Assembly (NCBI GenBank): GCA_942491185.1
Contig: CALOAB010000015.1
Span: forward strand, 124,001-188,000
From: SLRI01 sp942491185
GTDB taxonomy: Bacteria; Pseudomonadota; Alphaproteobacteria; Geminicoccales; Geminicoccaceae
DNA: 64,000 nucleotides
Direction: 5' to 3'
The notes beneath the pieces are model-generated. The model saw only the letters and a list, made by a program, of their open reading frames with translations. It was not told the DNA's origin and did not search any database. This document shows, in pieces, positions 57,568 through 64,000 of the stretch. The stretch's first letter is position 1; the number at the start of each line of letters is the position of its first letter. The position numbers and the translations under genes were made by a program.

Positions 57568-57610
57568 GAGCCTGGCGGGTGGAGCTTCCCGCCAGGCTCA
57601 TTTTCGTTTT
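57568..57610 (+). terminator. Strong Rho-independent terminator of hsp20
   Basis: GAGCCTGGCGGG (57568-57579) pairs perfectly with CCCGCCAGGCTC (57588-57599) across an 8-nt loop, followed by ATTTTCGTTTT. It isolates hsp20 from the downstream co-chaperone gene. Confidence 0.93.
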
Positions 57611-57687
57611 GGCCGCCAGATGAACTTTCGGCTTGCAGCGGAGCGCCATCGCAGCGCAGGAATCCGGTGGACTCCAGGAACGGCAGC

Positions 57688-58608
57688 ATGACTGAGAACC
57701 TCTACAAGACGCTCGGTGTGGCGAAGGATGCGAGCGACGACGAGGTGCGCAAGGCGTATCGTCGGCTCGCCAAGACCTGCCACCCCGACACCAATCCCGG
57801 CGACAAGGCGGCGGAGGAGCGCTTCAAGGCGATCTCCCGCGCCTACGCCATTCTCGGCGAGCCGGCCAAGCGCAAGCGCTACGATCGAGGCCAGATCGAC
57901 GCCGACGGCAATGAGCGCGGGCCGCAGGGCTTTCCCTTCGGTGGCCAGGCCGGCGGCCCGTTCGGCGGCGGTCAGGCCGGGCGCGGCGGACGCTTCCACG
58001 CGCAGGCCGGCGCCGGCCCCCAGGGCGGCGGATTTGCCGGCTTCGAGGACATCTTGAGCGACCTCTTCGGCGGGGCGTCGCGCGCCGGTGGTGCGGCGCG
58101 GGGCGGCGGGACGAGGCAGACCCGGGGCGAGGACATGAAGCTCGCGGTCACTGTCGACTTCCTCGACGCCGCCAAGGGTGCCAAGCGCCGCCTCGGCCTG
58201 CCCGATGGCCGCCATCTCGACGTCACCATCCCGGCCGGCGTCGAATCCGGCCAGGTGCTCCGGCTCAAGGGCCAAGGCGTCGCCGGCGGCGATGCGCTGG
58301 TCGAGGTGCAGGTGACAGCGCATGCCGGGTTCCGCCGCGACGGGCTCGATATCCATCTCGACCAGGGCGTGCCACTGGCGCTCGCCATCAACGGCGGCAA
58401 GGTCACCGTGGCCACCATCGACGGCAATGTCGCCGTCAGCGTGCCGCCCTGGACCAGCTCCGGCAAGACGCTGCGGCTCAAGGGGCGCGGCATCAACAAG
58501 GGCGGCCATCGCGGCGACCAGCTGGTGCGACTCGAGCTCGAGCTGCCGACGGCAAAGGACCGGGCACTGGAAGACTGGGCCAAGAGCCAGGCCGACACCA
58601 AGGTCTGA
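57688..58608 (+). CDS. DnaJ-class co-chaperone, CbpA-like (no zinc finger)
   Basis: 306 residues from MTENLYKTLGVAKDASDDEV. The J-domain (1-68) holds the HPD tripeptide (KTCHPDTNPGD). A Gly/Phe-rich linker follows (GGQAGGPFGGGQAGRGGRF, then FAGFEDILSDLFGG). Two beta-sandwich client-binding domains make up the rest, with LDVTIPAGVESGQVLRLKGQG and the C-terminal KTLRLKGRGINKGGHRGD. The CxxCxGxG zinc repeats of DnaJ are missing, as in CbpA/DjlA-type partners. It stimulates DnaK. Proximity to hsp20 suggests a stress locus, though the terminator separates them. Confidence 0.9.
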   Translation: MTENLYKTLGVAKDASDDEVRKAYRRLAKTCHPDTNPGDKAAEERFKAISRAYAILGEPAKRKRYDRGQIDADGNERGPQGFPFGGQAGGPFGGGQAGRGGRFHAQAGAGPQGGGFAGFEDILSDLFGGASRAGGAARGGGTRQTRGEDMKLAVTVDFLDAAKGAKRRLGLPDGRHLDVTIPAGVESGQVLRLKGQGVAGGDALVEVQVTAHAGFRRDGLDIHLDQGVPLALAINGGKVTVATIDGNVAVSVPPWTSSGKTLRLKGRGINKGGHRGDQLVRLELELPTAKDRALEDWAKSQADTKV

Positions 58609-58668
58609 GCCTTCGCCTGACAGGCTGCCGAAAGGCTACCTGCCGTCTCCGGCTGCGCTGACGGGTGC

Positions 58669-59859
58669 TCAGCTTTCGCGTTTCGCAGGCCGCAGCCGGT
58701 AGATGCCACCATCGGCGGCATCGATGAGCAGATAGACGAGGCCGTCCGCATCGACATCGACGTCGCGGATGCGGCCGAGCTCGAATTCCAGAAGCCGCTC
58801 CTCGTGGACCACGTCGTCGCCGTCCAGCTCGAGCCGGGCCAAGAGCTGCTGAGCCAGGGCGCCGACGAGCAGATCGCCCTGCCACTCCGGGAACGCCTCG
58901 CCCTGGTAGAACACCATACCCGACGGCGCGATCGATGGGCTCCACACATGACGCGGTGCCACGAGACCCGGCGGCGGGTCGTCGACGCCGACCGCCAGAC
59001 CGGTGGCGTACTCGCGCCCGTCGCTGACCACCGGCCAGCCGAAATTGGCGCCGGGTGCCAGGATATTGACCTCGTCGCCGCCGCGCGGCCCGTGCTCGTG
59101 CACCCAGATGGCGCCGGTCTCGGGATGGATCGCCATGCCTTGCGGGTTGCGATGGCCGTAGGTGAAAATCTCGGGCAGCACATCGTCACGGCCGACGAAC
59201 GGATTGTCGTCGGGCAGGCTGCCATCGGGGTTCAGCCGCAGCACGCTGCCGGCGTGGTTGTCGAGCTCTTGGGCGAGCGCCCGCTGGCCCCGATCGCCAT
59301 GCGTGACGAACAGATAACCGTCGGCATCGAACACCAGCCGCGAGCCGAAATGCCGGCTGCCGCTGCCGAGCCCGTTGGAGCGAAAGATCACCTCGACATC
59401 ACTGAGCGCAGCTTCGCCCAGCCGGCCACGCGCCACCGCCGTCCCGGCACCGCCTCCCGCCGCCTCGTCGGCGAGGTAGGAATAGCTCAGATAGACCAAG
59501 CGGTTGGCCGCGAAATCCGGGTCCAGCGCCACATCGAGCAGCCCGCCCTGGCCACGAGAAAACGCCGTCGGCACACCCTCGAGCGGGTTCGGGTTCAGAC
59601 TGAAATCGGCATTCACCAGGCGCAGGCTACCACCCCGCTCGGTCACCAGCATGCCGCCCTCCGGCAGGAACGCCATCCCCCAGGGATGCTCGACCCCACC
59701 GGTCAGCCGCTCGACCTCGAAGCTGGCCTGCTCGCTCTCGACGGGCTCGCCAGCCTCGTTGGCGCCGACGCTGGAGCCGAGCTGAACACTGCCGCAGGAC
59801 GTGAAGAAGCCCATGCTCGCACCGACGAGCGTGGTGGTCATAAACCGGCTAAGGCGCAT
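58669..59859 (-). CDS. PQQ-dependent sugar dehydrogenase-like lipoprotein (Asd/YliI family)
   Basis: 396 residues with a lipoprotein signal (FFTSC near residue 22). The six-bladed propeller starts with VERLTGGVEHPWGMAFLPEGGMLVTERGG and contains GQGGLLDVALDPDF, GSRLVFDADGYLFVTHGDRG, YGHRNPQGMAIHP and WVHEHGPRGGDEVNIL; these His/Arg/Asp residues line the PQQ and Ca site in aldose sugar dehydrogenases. It oxidises aldoses in the periplasm, passing electrons to the quinone pool or cytochromes. PQQ synthesis genes are not in the window. It converges on the cbpA-like gene. Confidence 0.88.
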   Translation of the reverse strand: MRLSRFMTTTLVGASMGFFTSCGSVQLGSSVGANEAGEPVESEQASFEVERLTGGVEHPWGMAFLPEGGMLVTERGGSLRLVNADFSLNPNPLEGVPTAFSRGQGGLLDVALDPDFAANRLVYLSYSYLADEAAGGGAGTAVARGRLGEAALSDVEVIFRSNGLGSGSRHFGSRLVFDADGYLFVTHGDRGQRALAQELDNHAGSVLRLNPDGSLPDDNPFVGRDDVLPEIFTYGHRNPQGMAIHPETGAIWVHEHGPRGGDEVNILAPGANFGWPVVSDGREYATGLAVGVDDPPPGLVAPRHVWSPSIAPSGMVFYQGEAFPEWQGDLLVGALAQQLLARLELDGDDVVHEERLLEFELGRIRDVDVDADGLVYLLIDAADGGIYRLRPAKRES

Positions 59860-60597
59860 GGTGGCAATCCGTTCGCAACGTCGTCAGCTCTCGAAGCTAG
59901 CACCAACCGGGTGCATGGCCAGAGGGCCCAGCCGAGCCCCACGCCGGCACATTGAACAGACTACCATGAATTGCTACTATTCCGCTCTCGATGGAGTCTG
60001 CGGCAGCCGGCCAGTGGCGAAGGTCGATGCGAGAATGAAGCGCCATGCGTAACATCGGGCTATCGACGTTCTTCACGCGGCAGCCGCCGGTGGTCGACCA
60101 GGATTCCGTGGGCCAATCGCAGAATGGCGAAACCAAGAAGACGGCGAAGGCGGCGCCCGTTGCCGGCGGTGCCCCACGACTCGACGGCGTGCGCCAGCAA
60201 GATCGTGGGTGCCATGGCCGACAGGCTGCCGGCAGAGCTGCAGGGCTCCTCAACGCTGAGCGCTCCAAGGTCGTGACCGTGCTGGCGACCCTGCATGACG
60301 AGGTCCACGCCGAGGTCCCGCCGCATCTGGCCAAGGCCAATCTGCAAGACCATGTGAACGATCGCGTGAGAAAACTGCTCGAGCAAACGCCGCCAATCGA
60401 CGACACGACAGCAGGCGCTGAGCATGAGGCGCGGCCAGAGGCTCAGCACCTGGCCGACGAGCGCCGACACGATCTTGCCAACAAACAAGAGCTATCGACC
60501 GCCAGGCAGAGGCGAGACGATCGAGCCCAGCCAGCGAGCTGAGGCTGCCCGCAGCGCCTTGATCAGGCGCGACCGGCCATCATTCAAAGGAGCATCA
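59860..60597. other. Long intergenic stretch without a convincing gene
   Basis: Overlapping open frames exist on both strands (for example plus-strand 60045-60542 and minus-strand 60060-60488), but none has a ribosome site, family motifs or consistent amino acid composition. The plus-strand one is strongly hydrophilic (HDEVHAEVPPHLAKANLQDH). It may be decayed coding DNA. The right end carries the promoter and AAAGGAG site for the oxidoreductase at 60598. Confidence 0.45.
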
Positions 60598-61644
60598 ATG
60601 CCTCTACCCGAGTTGATGCGCGGCGTGGCGCTTACGGGACACGGCGGACCAGAGGTTTTGATCTGGCGCGAGGATCTTCCGGTCCCTGAGCCAGCCGCGA
60701 AGAGCGTCCTGATCCGCGTCGCTGCCGCCGCCGTGAACAACACCGATATCAACACGCGGACCGCGTGGTACTCGAAGGGCGACGCCGCGGCTTCGGACGC
60801 GGGCTGGTCGGGAGGAGCGCTGGCTCTGCCGCGCATTCAGGGCGCCGACGTGTGTGGGACCATCGTCGCTGTCGGCGATGGCGTCGATGCGGGCCGCATC
60901 GGCGAACGGGTCTTGATCGAGCCCTGCCTCACCGAAGCAGAAGGGCTGGAGCTGGCGTATCCGTGGTATCTCGGGTCGGAATGCGATGGCGGCTTCGCGG
61001 AGTACACGCACGTCGCCTCGCGTCACGCCCATCGCGTTGAGAGCATGCTGAGCGACGTCGAGCTCGCATCGTTTCCCTGCTCCTACTCGACGGCCGAGAA
61101 CATGCTCACACGCTCGAACGTGAAGGCAGGCGAGACTGTCTTGGTGACCGGCGCTTCAGGCGGCGTCGGCTCGGCCGCAGTGCAGCTTGCCAAAGCACGA
61201 GGCGCGCATGTGGTCGCGGTGACGAGCCCCGCCAAAGCGCAAGCGCTCCGTGACATCGGCGCCGACACGATCGTCGACCGGGATGCGGACTACCGCCGAG
61301 AGCTGGGCACTGCCAGCGTCGACGTCGTCATCGATCTGGTCGCTGGACCGAAGTGGCCGTCCCTGCTGGACGTGTTGCGACGAAGGGGCCGCTACGCCGT
61401 CTCCGGTGCCATCGCCGGACCGATGGTCGAGCTGGACGTCCGAACGCTCTATCTCAAGGATCTGAGTTTTTTCGGCTGCACGGTCTTGGAGCCCGAGGTC
61501 TTCGGAAACCTGATCAAGCGCATCGAGCGCGGCCAGGTGAAGCCGCTGGTTGCCGAGACATTTCCATTGAAAGAAGTCGCCGCCGCGCAATCCGCGTTCC
61601 AGGCAAAGGGCCACATCGGAAAAATAGTGCTGACAGTCGCGTAG
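60598..61644 (+). CDS. Zinc-type alcohol dehydrogenase/quinone oxidoreductase superfamily protein
   Basis: 348 residues, ATG at 60598 after AAAGGAGCATCA. The MDR fold has the GroES-like N-terminal part (VAAAAVNNTDINTRTAWYS, GADVCGTIVAVGDGVD) and Rossmann loop VTGASGGVGSAAVQLAKARGA near residue 180. The catalytic-zinc His/Glu are replaced, as in quinone oxidoreductase-like (QOR) members, so it is probably an NADPH-dependent reductase. C-terminal GHIGKIVLTV is typical. The substrate is unknown. Confidence 0.88.
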   Translation: MPLPELMRGVALTGHGGPEVLIWREDLPVPEPAAKSVLIRVAAAAVNNTDINTRTAWYSKGDAAASDAGWSGGALALPRIQGADVCGTIVAVGDGVDAGRIGERVLIEPCLTEAEGLELAYPWYLGSECDGGFAEYTHVASRHAHRVESMLSDVELASFPCSYSTAENMLTRSNVKAGETVLVTGASGGVGSAAVQLAKARGAHVVAVTSPAKAQALRDIGADTIVDRDADYRRELGTASVDVVIDLVAGPKWPSLLDVLRRRGRYAVSGAIAGPMVELDVRTLYLKDLSFFGCTVLEPEVFGNLIKRIERGQVKPLVAETFPLKEVAAAQSAFQAKGHIGKIVLTVA

Positions 61645-61801
61645 CACGCCCGCAGCTGGTCTTGGCCGATGGCACGCCTGTGCCGTCGCGCCTCGTCACA
61701 AGACAACGAGACCGGCCAGGACGGTCGCAGCAGGCATTGCGCTCGAACGCGAGCGTGTCCGGGCCCACAGGCGCGATGAACCCCGCTGGCAAGACGCAGC
61801 C

Positions 61802-62527
61802 CTAACTCTCGGCCGCTTGTCGCCGAGCGCTCGTCGGCAAGGCCGCACCGTCGGCGAAACGCCGCAAGGCGGCCACATCCAAGACCACCAGCTCACCCTG
61901 GCCTCGGCAGACCACGTGCTGCCGCTGCAGATCGCCGATGGTGCGGGAGACCGCCTCGCGATGCGTGTTGATGCGATTGGCGATATCCAGATGCCGAGGT
62001 GCGGGAACGAGCCGCGCCGTGTTGTCGGCGATGAGGTTGAAGCTGGCGAGCCGCAGCAGCTCGGCGCAAATCCGTGTCGGCACGGTCGCGGTCAGCAAGT
62101 GGATGCGGCCGTTGAGCTTGCGCACCAGGCGCGTCAGCTGCTGCATGACCGCCATGGCGAAGTCCGGCGCCTCGCCCAGCAGCCGGGTGAAGTCGGCAAC
62201 CTCCAGCCGCGCCAGCTCGGCATCGCTGACCGCGGTCAGGTTGGTGCCGCGCGGCCGGCCGTCAATGGCGGAAAGCTCGCCCACGAGATCGCCCGGATGG
62301 AGGTCGTGGAACACCACCTCGCGCCCCGCCATCGAATAGGCGGTGAGCCTGAGATGGCCGGCGAGCACGAAGTAGACATCGTGCTGATCGTCATGCTGCG
62401 CGAAGACCGTGCTGCCGGCGGCGTGGCGCCGCCAGGTGAGCCGTTCCGCCACGCGCGCCAGCGTCCGATCGCTGAGCGGGGCGCAGAAAGACAGCTGTCG
62501 AAGCTGGTCGAGCTCGATCACATGCAT
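61802..62527 (-). CDS. Crp/Fnr-family transcriptional regulator
   Basis: 241 residues. The N-terminal cNMP-binding-type barrel spans about 10-125 (GSTVFAQHDDQHDVYFVLAGHLRL, FHDLHPGDLVGELSAIDGRPRGTNLTA). The dimerisation helix is followed by a winged helix with recognition helix THREAVSRTIGDL; the E-x-x-S-R pattern is that of Fnr-type readers of TTGAT half-sites. The N-terminal FeS cysteine cluster of Fnr is absent (only one Cys near residue 15), so it is not a direct oxygen sensor of that kind. PRRL-type cyclic nucleotide contacts are only partly present. It is transcribed away from the candidate sRNA region. Confidence 0.9.
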   Translation of the reverse strand: MHVIELDQLRQLSFCAPLSDRTLARVAERLTWRRHAAGSTVFAQHDDQHDVYFVLAGHLRLTAYSMAGREVVFHDLHPGDLVGELSAIDGRPRGTNLTAVSDAELARLEVADFTRLLGEAPDFAMAVMQQLTRLVRKLNGRIHLLTATVPTRICAELLRLASFNLIADNTARLVPAPRHLDIANRINTHREAVSRTIGDLQRQHVVCRGQGELVVLDVAALRRFADGAALPTSARRQAAES

Positions 62528-62680
62528 CTCGATTCACGACCACGATCGTCGCCGGTTGCCTGCCGAGCTTTAGCCCGTGCCAGAGCGACGGAAAGCGGCC
62601 TCCCTGATGACCAAGCCAGCCGTCGTTGCGGCCAGCCGATTGTTGCTTCGCTGCATCACCCGAGTGTTTTGCGGATCAAC

Positions 62681-62694
62681 GTGACATGCATCAC
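62681..62694. promoter_or_regulatory. Crp/Fnr-type palindrome GTGA-N6-TCAC
   Basis: GTGACATGCATCAC keeps both half-sites of a Crp-like operator (GTGA and TCAC, 6-bp spacer). An ATCAA half-site lies immediately left (62675-62679). It lies 154 bp upstream of the crp/fnr gene and about 40 bp before the possible start of the sRNA candidate. Confidence 0.45.
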
Positions 62695-62722
62695 AGATTT
62701 CCGGCACGCGCCAGTTATCGTA

Positions 62723-62790
62723 CGCAGGTGCCTCCCTGAAAGATCAATTGTGTGGCCGACCCAGGCTTCGTTCGGGTCGGCCTTTTCTTT
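62723..62790 (+). ncRNA. Candidate small RNA with CCUCCC motif and intrinsic terminator
   Basis: A strong terminator without an upstream gene on this strand: GGCCGACCC (62754-62762) pairs perfectly with GGGTCGGCC (62774-62782), followed by TTTTCTTT. About 30 nt before the stem is GGUGCCUCCCUGAAAG, carrying an anti-Shine-Dalgarno-like CCUCCC typical of trans-acting alphaproteobacterial sRNAs. The Crp/Fnr-like palindrome centred at 62687 is near -41 for a start around 62729, and TTATCG (62715-62720) is a possible -10. All points are sequence patterns; expression is not shown. Confidence 0.5.
62754..62786 (+). terminator. Intrinsic terminator with perfect 9-bp stem
   Basis: GGCCGACCC / GGGTCGGCC with an 11-nt loop (AGGCTTCGTTC) and a T-rich tail. 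No protein-coding gene on the plus strand ends here, which is the reason for proposing the sRNA. Confidence 0.85.
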
Positions 62791-62839
62791 CAGCCATCAC
62801 CTGCCCTTCGCTGATTCTGGCTGGGGCCAGCCGGTGCCG

Positions 62840-63580
62840 TCAGCCGCGGCCGATATAGGGCATCTTGGACGCCATCACCGTCACGAACTGGACATTCGCA
62901 TCGAGCGGCAGGGCTGCGATATGCGCCACCATCTCGGCCACGTGGCGGACATCCATGCGCGGCTCGGGCTGGGTCGAGCCATCCGCCTGCAACACGCCGC
63001 CGGTCATCCGCTGGGTCATCTCGGTCGCCGCATTGCCGATGTCGATCTGGCTGCAGACGATGTCGAAGGCACGCCCATCGAGGCTGGTCGACCGCGTCAG
63101 CCCGGTGATCGCGTGCTTGGTCGCCGTGTAGGGTGCGGAGAACGGCCGCGGCACATAGGCCGAGATCGAGCCGTTATTGATGATCCGCCCACCGCGCGGG
63201 TCCTGATGCCGCATCATCCCGAACGCCAGCCGCGTGCAGTAGAAGGCACCGTTGAGATTGGCGCTGACCACCTTCTGCCACTCAGCAATCGGCAACTCGT
63301 CCATCGGCACCGGCGGCGCCCCGGTGCCGGCATTGTTGAAGAGCACATCCAGCCGGCCGAACCGGTCGCCGCACGCCTTGAACAAAGCCTCGACCGAATC
63401 CGGATCACCGACATCGGTTGCCACCGCCAGAGCCTCGCCGCCGATCTCTGCCGCAACCTCATCCAGCGCCGCCTGCCGACGCCCGGCGAGCACCACCTTG
63501 TGCCCTGACGCCGCCAACGCCACGGCCGAGGCCTTGCCGATGCCGCTGCCGGCACCGGTCACCATCGCCACCTTCACCAT
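62840..63580 (-). CDS. SDR-family oxidoreductase
   Basis: A 246-residue classical short-chain dehydrogenase. Cofactor loop VTGAGSGIGKASAVAL near residue 7, LFNNAGTG near 82, catalytic Ser (NNGSISAY), Tyr and Lys in APYTATKHAITGL near 153. The preceding AGRRQ suggests NADP preference. It starts about 30 bp after the OtnI/Hyi-type gene on the same strand, so it may act on a hydroxy acid or sugar acid in the same pathway, supplying the oxo-acid for isomerisation; that is inference. Confidence 0.88.
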   Translation of the reverse strand: MVKVAMVTGAGSGIGKASAVALAASGHKVVLAGRRQAALDEVAAEIGGEALAVATDVGDPDSVEALFKACGDRFGRLDVLFNNAGTGAPPVPMDELPIAEWQKVVSANLNGAFYCTRLAFGMMRHQDPRGGRIINNGSISAYVPRPFSAPYTATKHAITGLTRSTSLDGRAFDIVCSQIDIGNAATEMTQRMTGGVLQADGSTQPEPRMDVRHVAEMVAHIAALPLDANVQFVTVMASKMPYIGRG

Positions 63581-63613
63581 TTCGTCTCTCCCTGCCTTGG
63601 TTCTTAATTATCG

Positions 63614-64000
63614 TTAGCGCCGCCGATAGGGCTGAAACCAACCCAGCCCGTCCTCGGTCCGCCCCTTGGGCACGTACTCGCAGCCCACCCACCCGGCATA
63701 GCCGAGCTCGTCCAGGAGGCCGAAGAGGTAGGGGTAGTTGACCTCACCCACATCCGGCTCGTGCCGCTCCGGCACGCCCGCCACCTGGACATGGCCGACC
63801 ACGCCCAAGAGCTCCCGCAGATGCATCGCCAGATCGCCCTCCATGATCTGGCAATGGAAGAAATCGAGCTGCAGCTTGAGGTTGGCCGCCCCCACCCGCT
63901 CGATGATCCGCCGCCCGTCGCGCTGGTAGTTGAGAAAATAGCCCGGGATCGAGCGCGTGTTGATCGGCTCGATCAGCACCGTGATGCCCAATGGCGCCGC
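63614..64000 (-). CDS. Hydroxypyruvate isomerase/2-oxo-tetronate isomerase family protein, 5' part outside window
   Basis: The C-terminal 128 residues of a TIM-barrel sugar isomerase; the frame remains open to the window edge (AAPLGITVLIEPIN). Diagnostic stretches are IEPINTRSIPGYFLNYQRDG, LQLDFFHCQIMEGDLA, HVQVAGVPERHEPDVGEVNYPYLF and GWVGCEYVPKGRTEDGLGW. These belong to Hyi/OtnI, which interconvert hydroxypyruvate/tartronate semialdehyde or 2-oxo- and 3-oxo-tetronates. With otnK and otnC 8 kb away, OtnI activity is plausible, but glyoxylate-pathway Hyi is not excluded. Confidence 0.9.
   Translation of the reverse strand, partial: AAPLGITVLIEPINTRSIPGYFLNYQRDGRRIIERVGAANLKLQLDFFHCQIMEGDLAMHLRELLGVVGHVQVAGVPERHEPDVGEVNYPYLFGLLDELGYAGWVGCEYVPKGRTEDGLGWFQPYRRR

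Noticed and set aside
60045..60542. 165-codon plus-strand ORF considered as a real gene
   Set aside because: No Shine-Dalgarno, no recognisable motif and equally long frames on the opposite strand; kept only as an open question.

Overview
The window is GC-rich chromosomal DNA from an alphaproteobacterium, probably a Rhodospirillales-like lineage. This rests on gene order: serS-surE-nlpD; DUF502 / recG / sdhE-mfd; and HDAC-like protein-xseB-ispA-dxs are characteristic alphaproteobacterial neighbourhoods. Binding-protein-dependent and TRAP transporters are abundant. I saw no rRNA, tRNA or CRISPR array.

Layout. 0-5 kb: a sugar-type ABC transporter (two permeases, binding protein, ATPase), divergent from the start of a membrane protein that leaves the window. 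5-6.8 kb: an IS110-family element broken by a 26-bp duplication, a MITE-like foldback and a frameshifted GNAT gene. 6.9-8.8 kb: rfbA and rfbB (dTDP-sugar synthesis). 9-12.5 kb: nlpD-like, surE, serS. 12.6-15.2 kb: a YceI lipoprotein, two secreted small proteins and an SDR. 15.3-20.6 kb: NAD-dependent formate dehydrogenase (fused NuoE-NuoF beta subunit, molybdopterin alpha subunit) with a Phd/VapC toxin-antitoxin module between its two subunit genes. 20.8-26 kb: an operon of a CheY-like receiver, two divergent MotB-like membrane proteins and a 1093-residue periplasmic TPR protein. 26.2-34.2 kb: a coiled-coil protein, DUF502, recG, sdhE, mfd. 34.2-34.9 kb: a second antitoxin/PIN toxin pair. 34.9-37.9 kb: a TAXI-type TRAP transporter. 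38-42.2 kb: HDAC-like deacetylase, xseB, ispA, dxs. 42.4-45.7 kb: a Baeyer-Villiger-type monooxygenase, an IS1380 remnant and an MscS channel. 46-49 kb: a complete DctPQM TRAP system. 49-51.7 kb: two unrecognised cytoplasmic proteins. 52-56.8 kb (minus strand): uracil-DNA glycosylase, otnK, otnC, a PycTM-like membrane protein and a ThDP enzyme in one close-packed array. 57-58.6 kb: hsp20 with a heat-shock promoter and strong terminator, then a CbpA-like co-chaperone. 58.7-64 kb: a PQQ-type sugar dehydrogenase, a quinone-oxidoreductase-like protein, a Crp/Fnr regulator, a candidate sRNA, an SDR and the 3' part of a hydroxypyruvate isomerase/OtnI-family gene.

How it fits together. The otnK-otnC pair and the OtnI/Hyi-type gene suggest catabolism of four-carbon sugar acids, fed by several uptake systems. 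Formate dehydrogenase would supply NADH. The items most worth following up are the toxin-antitoxin module embedded in the formate dehydrogenase operon with its own promoter and operator, the CheY/MotB-like/MotB-like/TPR operon, the candidate sRNA near 62.7 kb, and the orphan PycTM-like protein in the otn array. Three genes carry frame disruptions (IS110 transposase, GNAT, hsp20); the last two are single-base losses that could be assembly errors.
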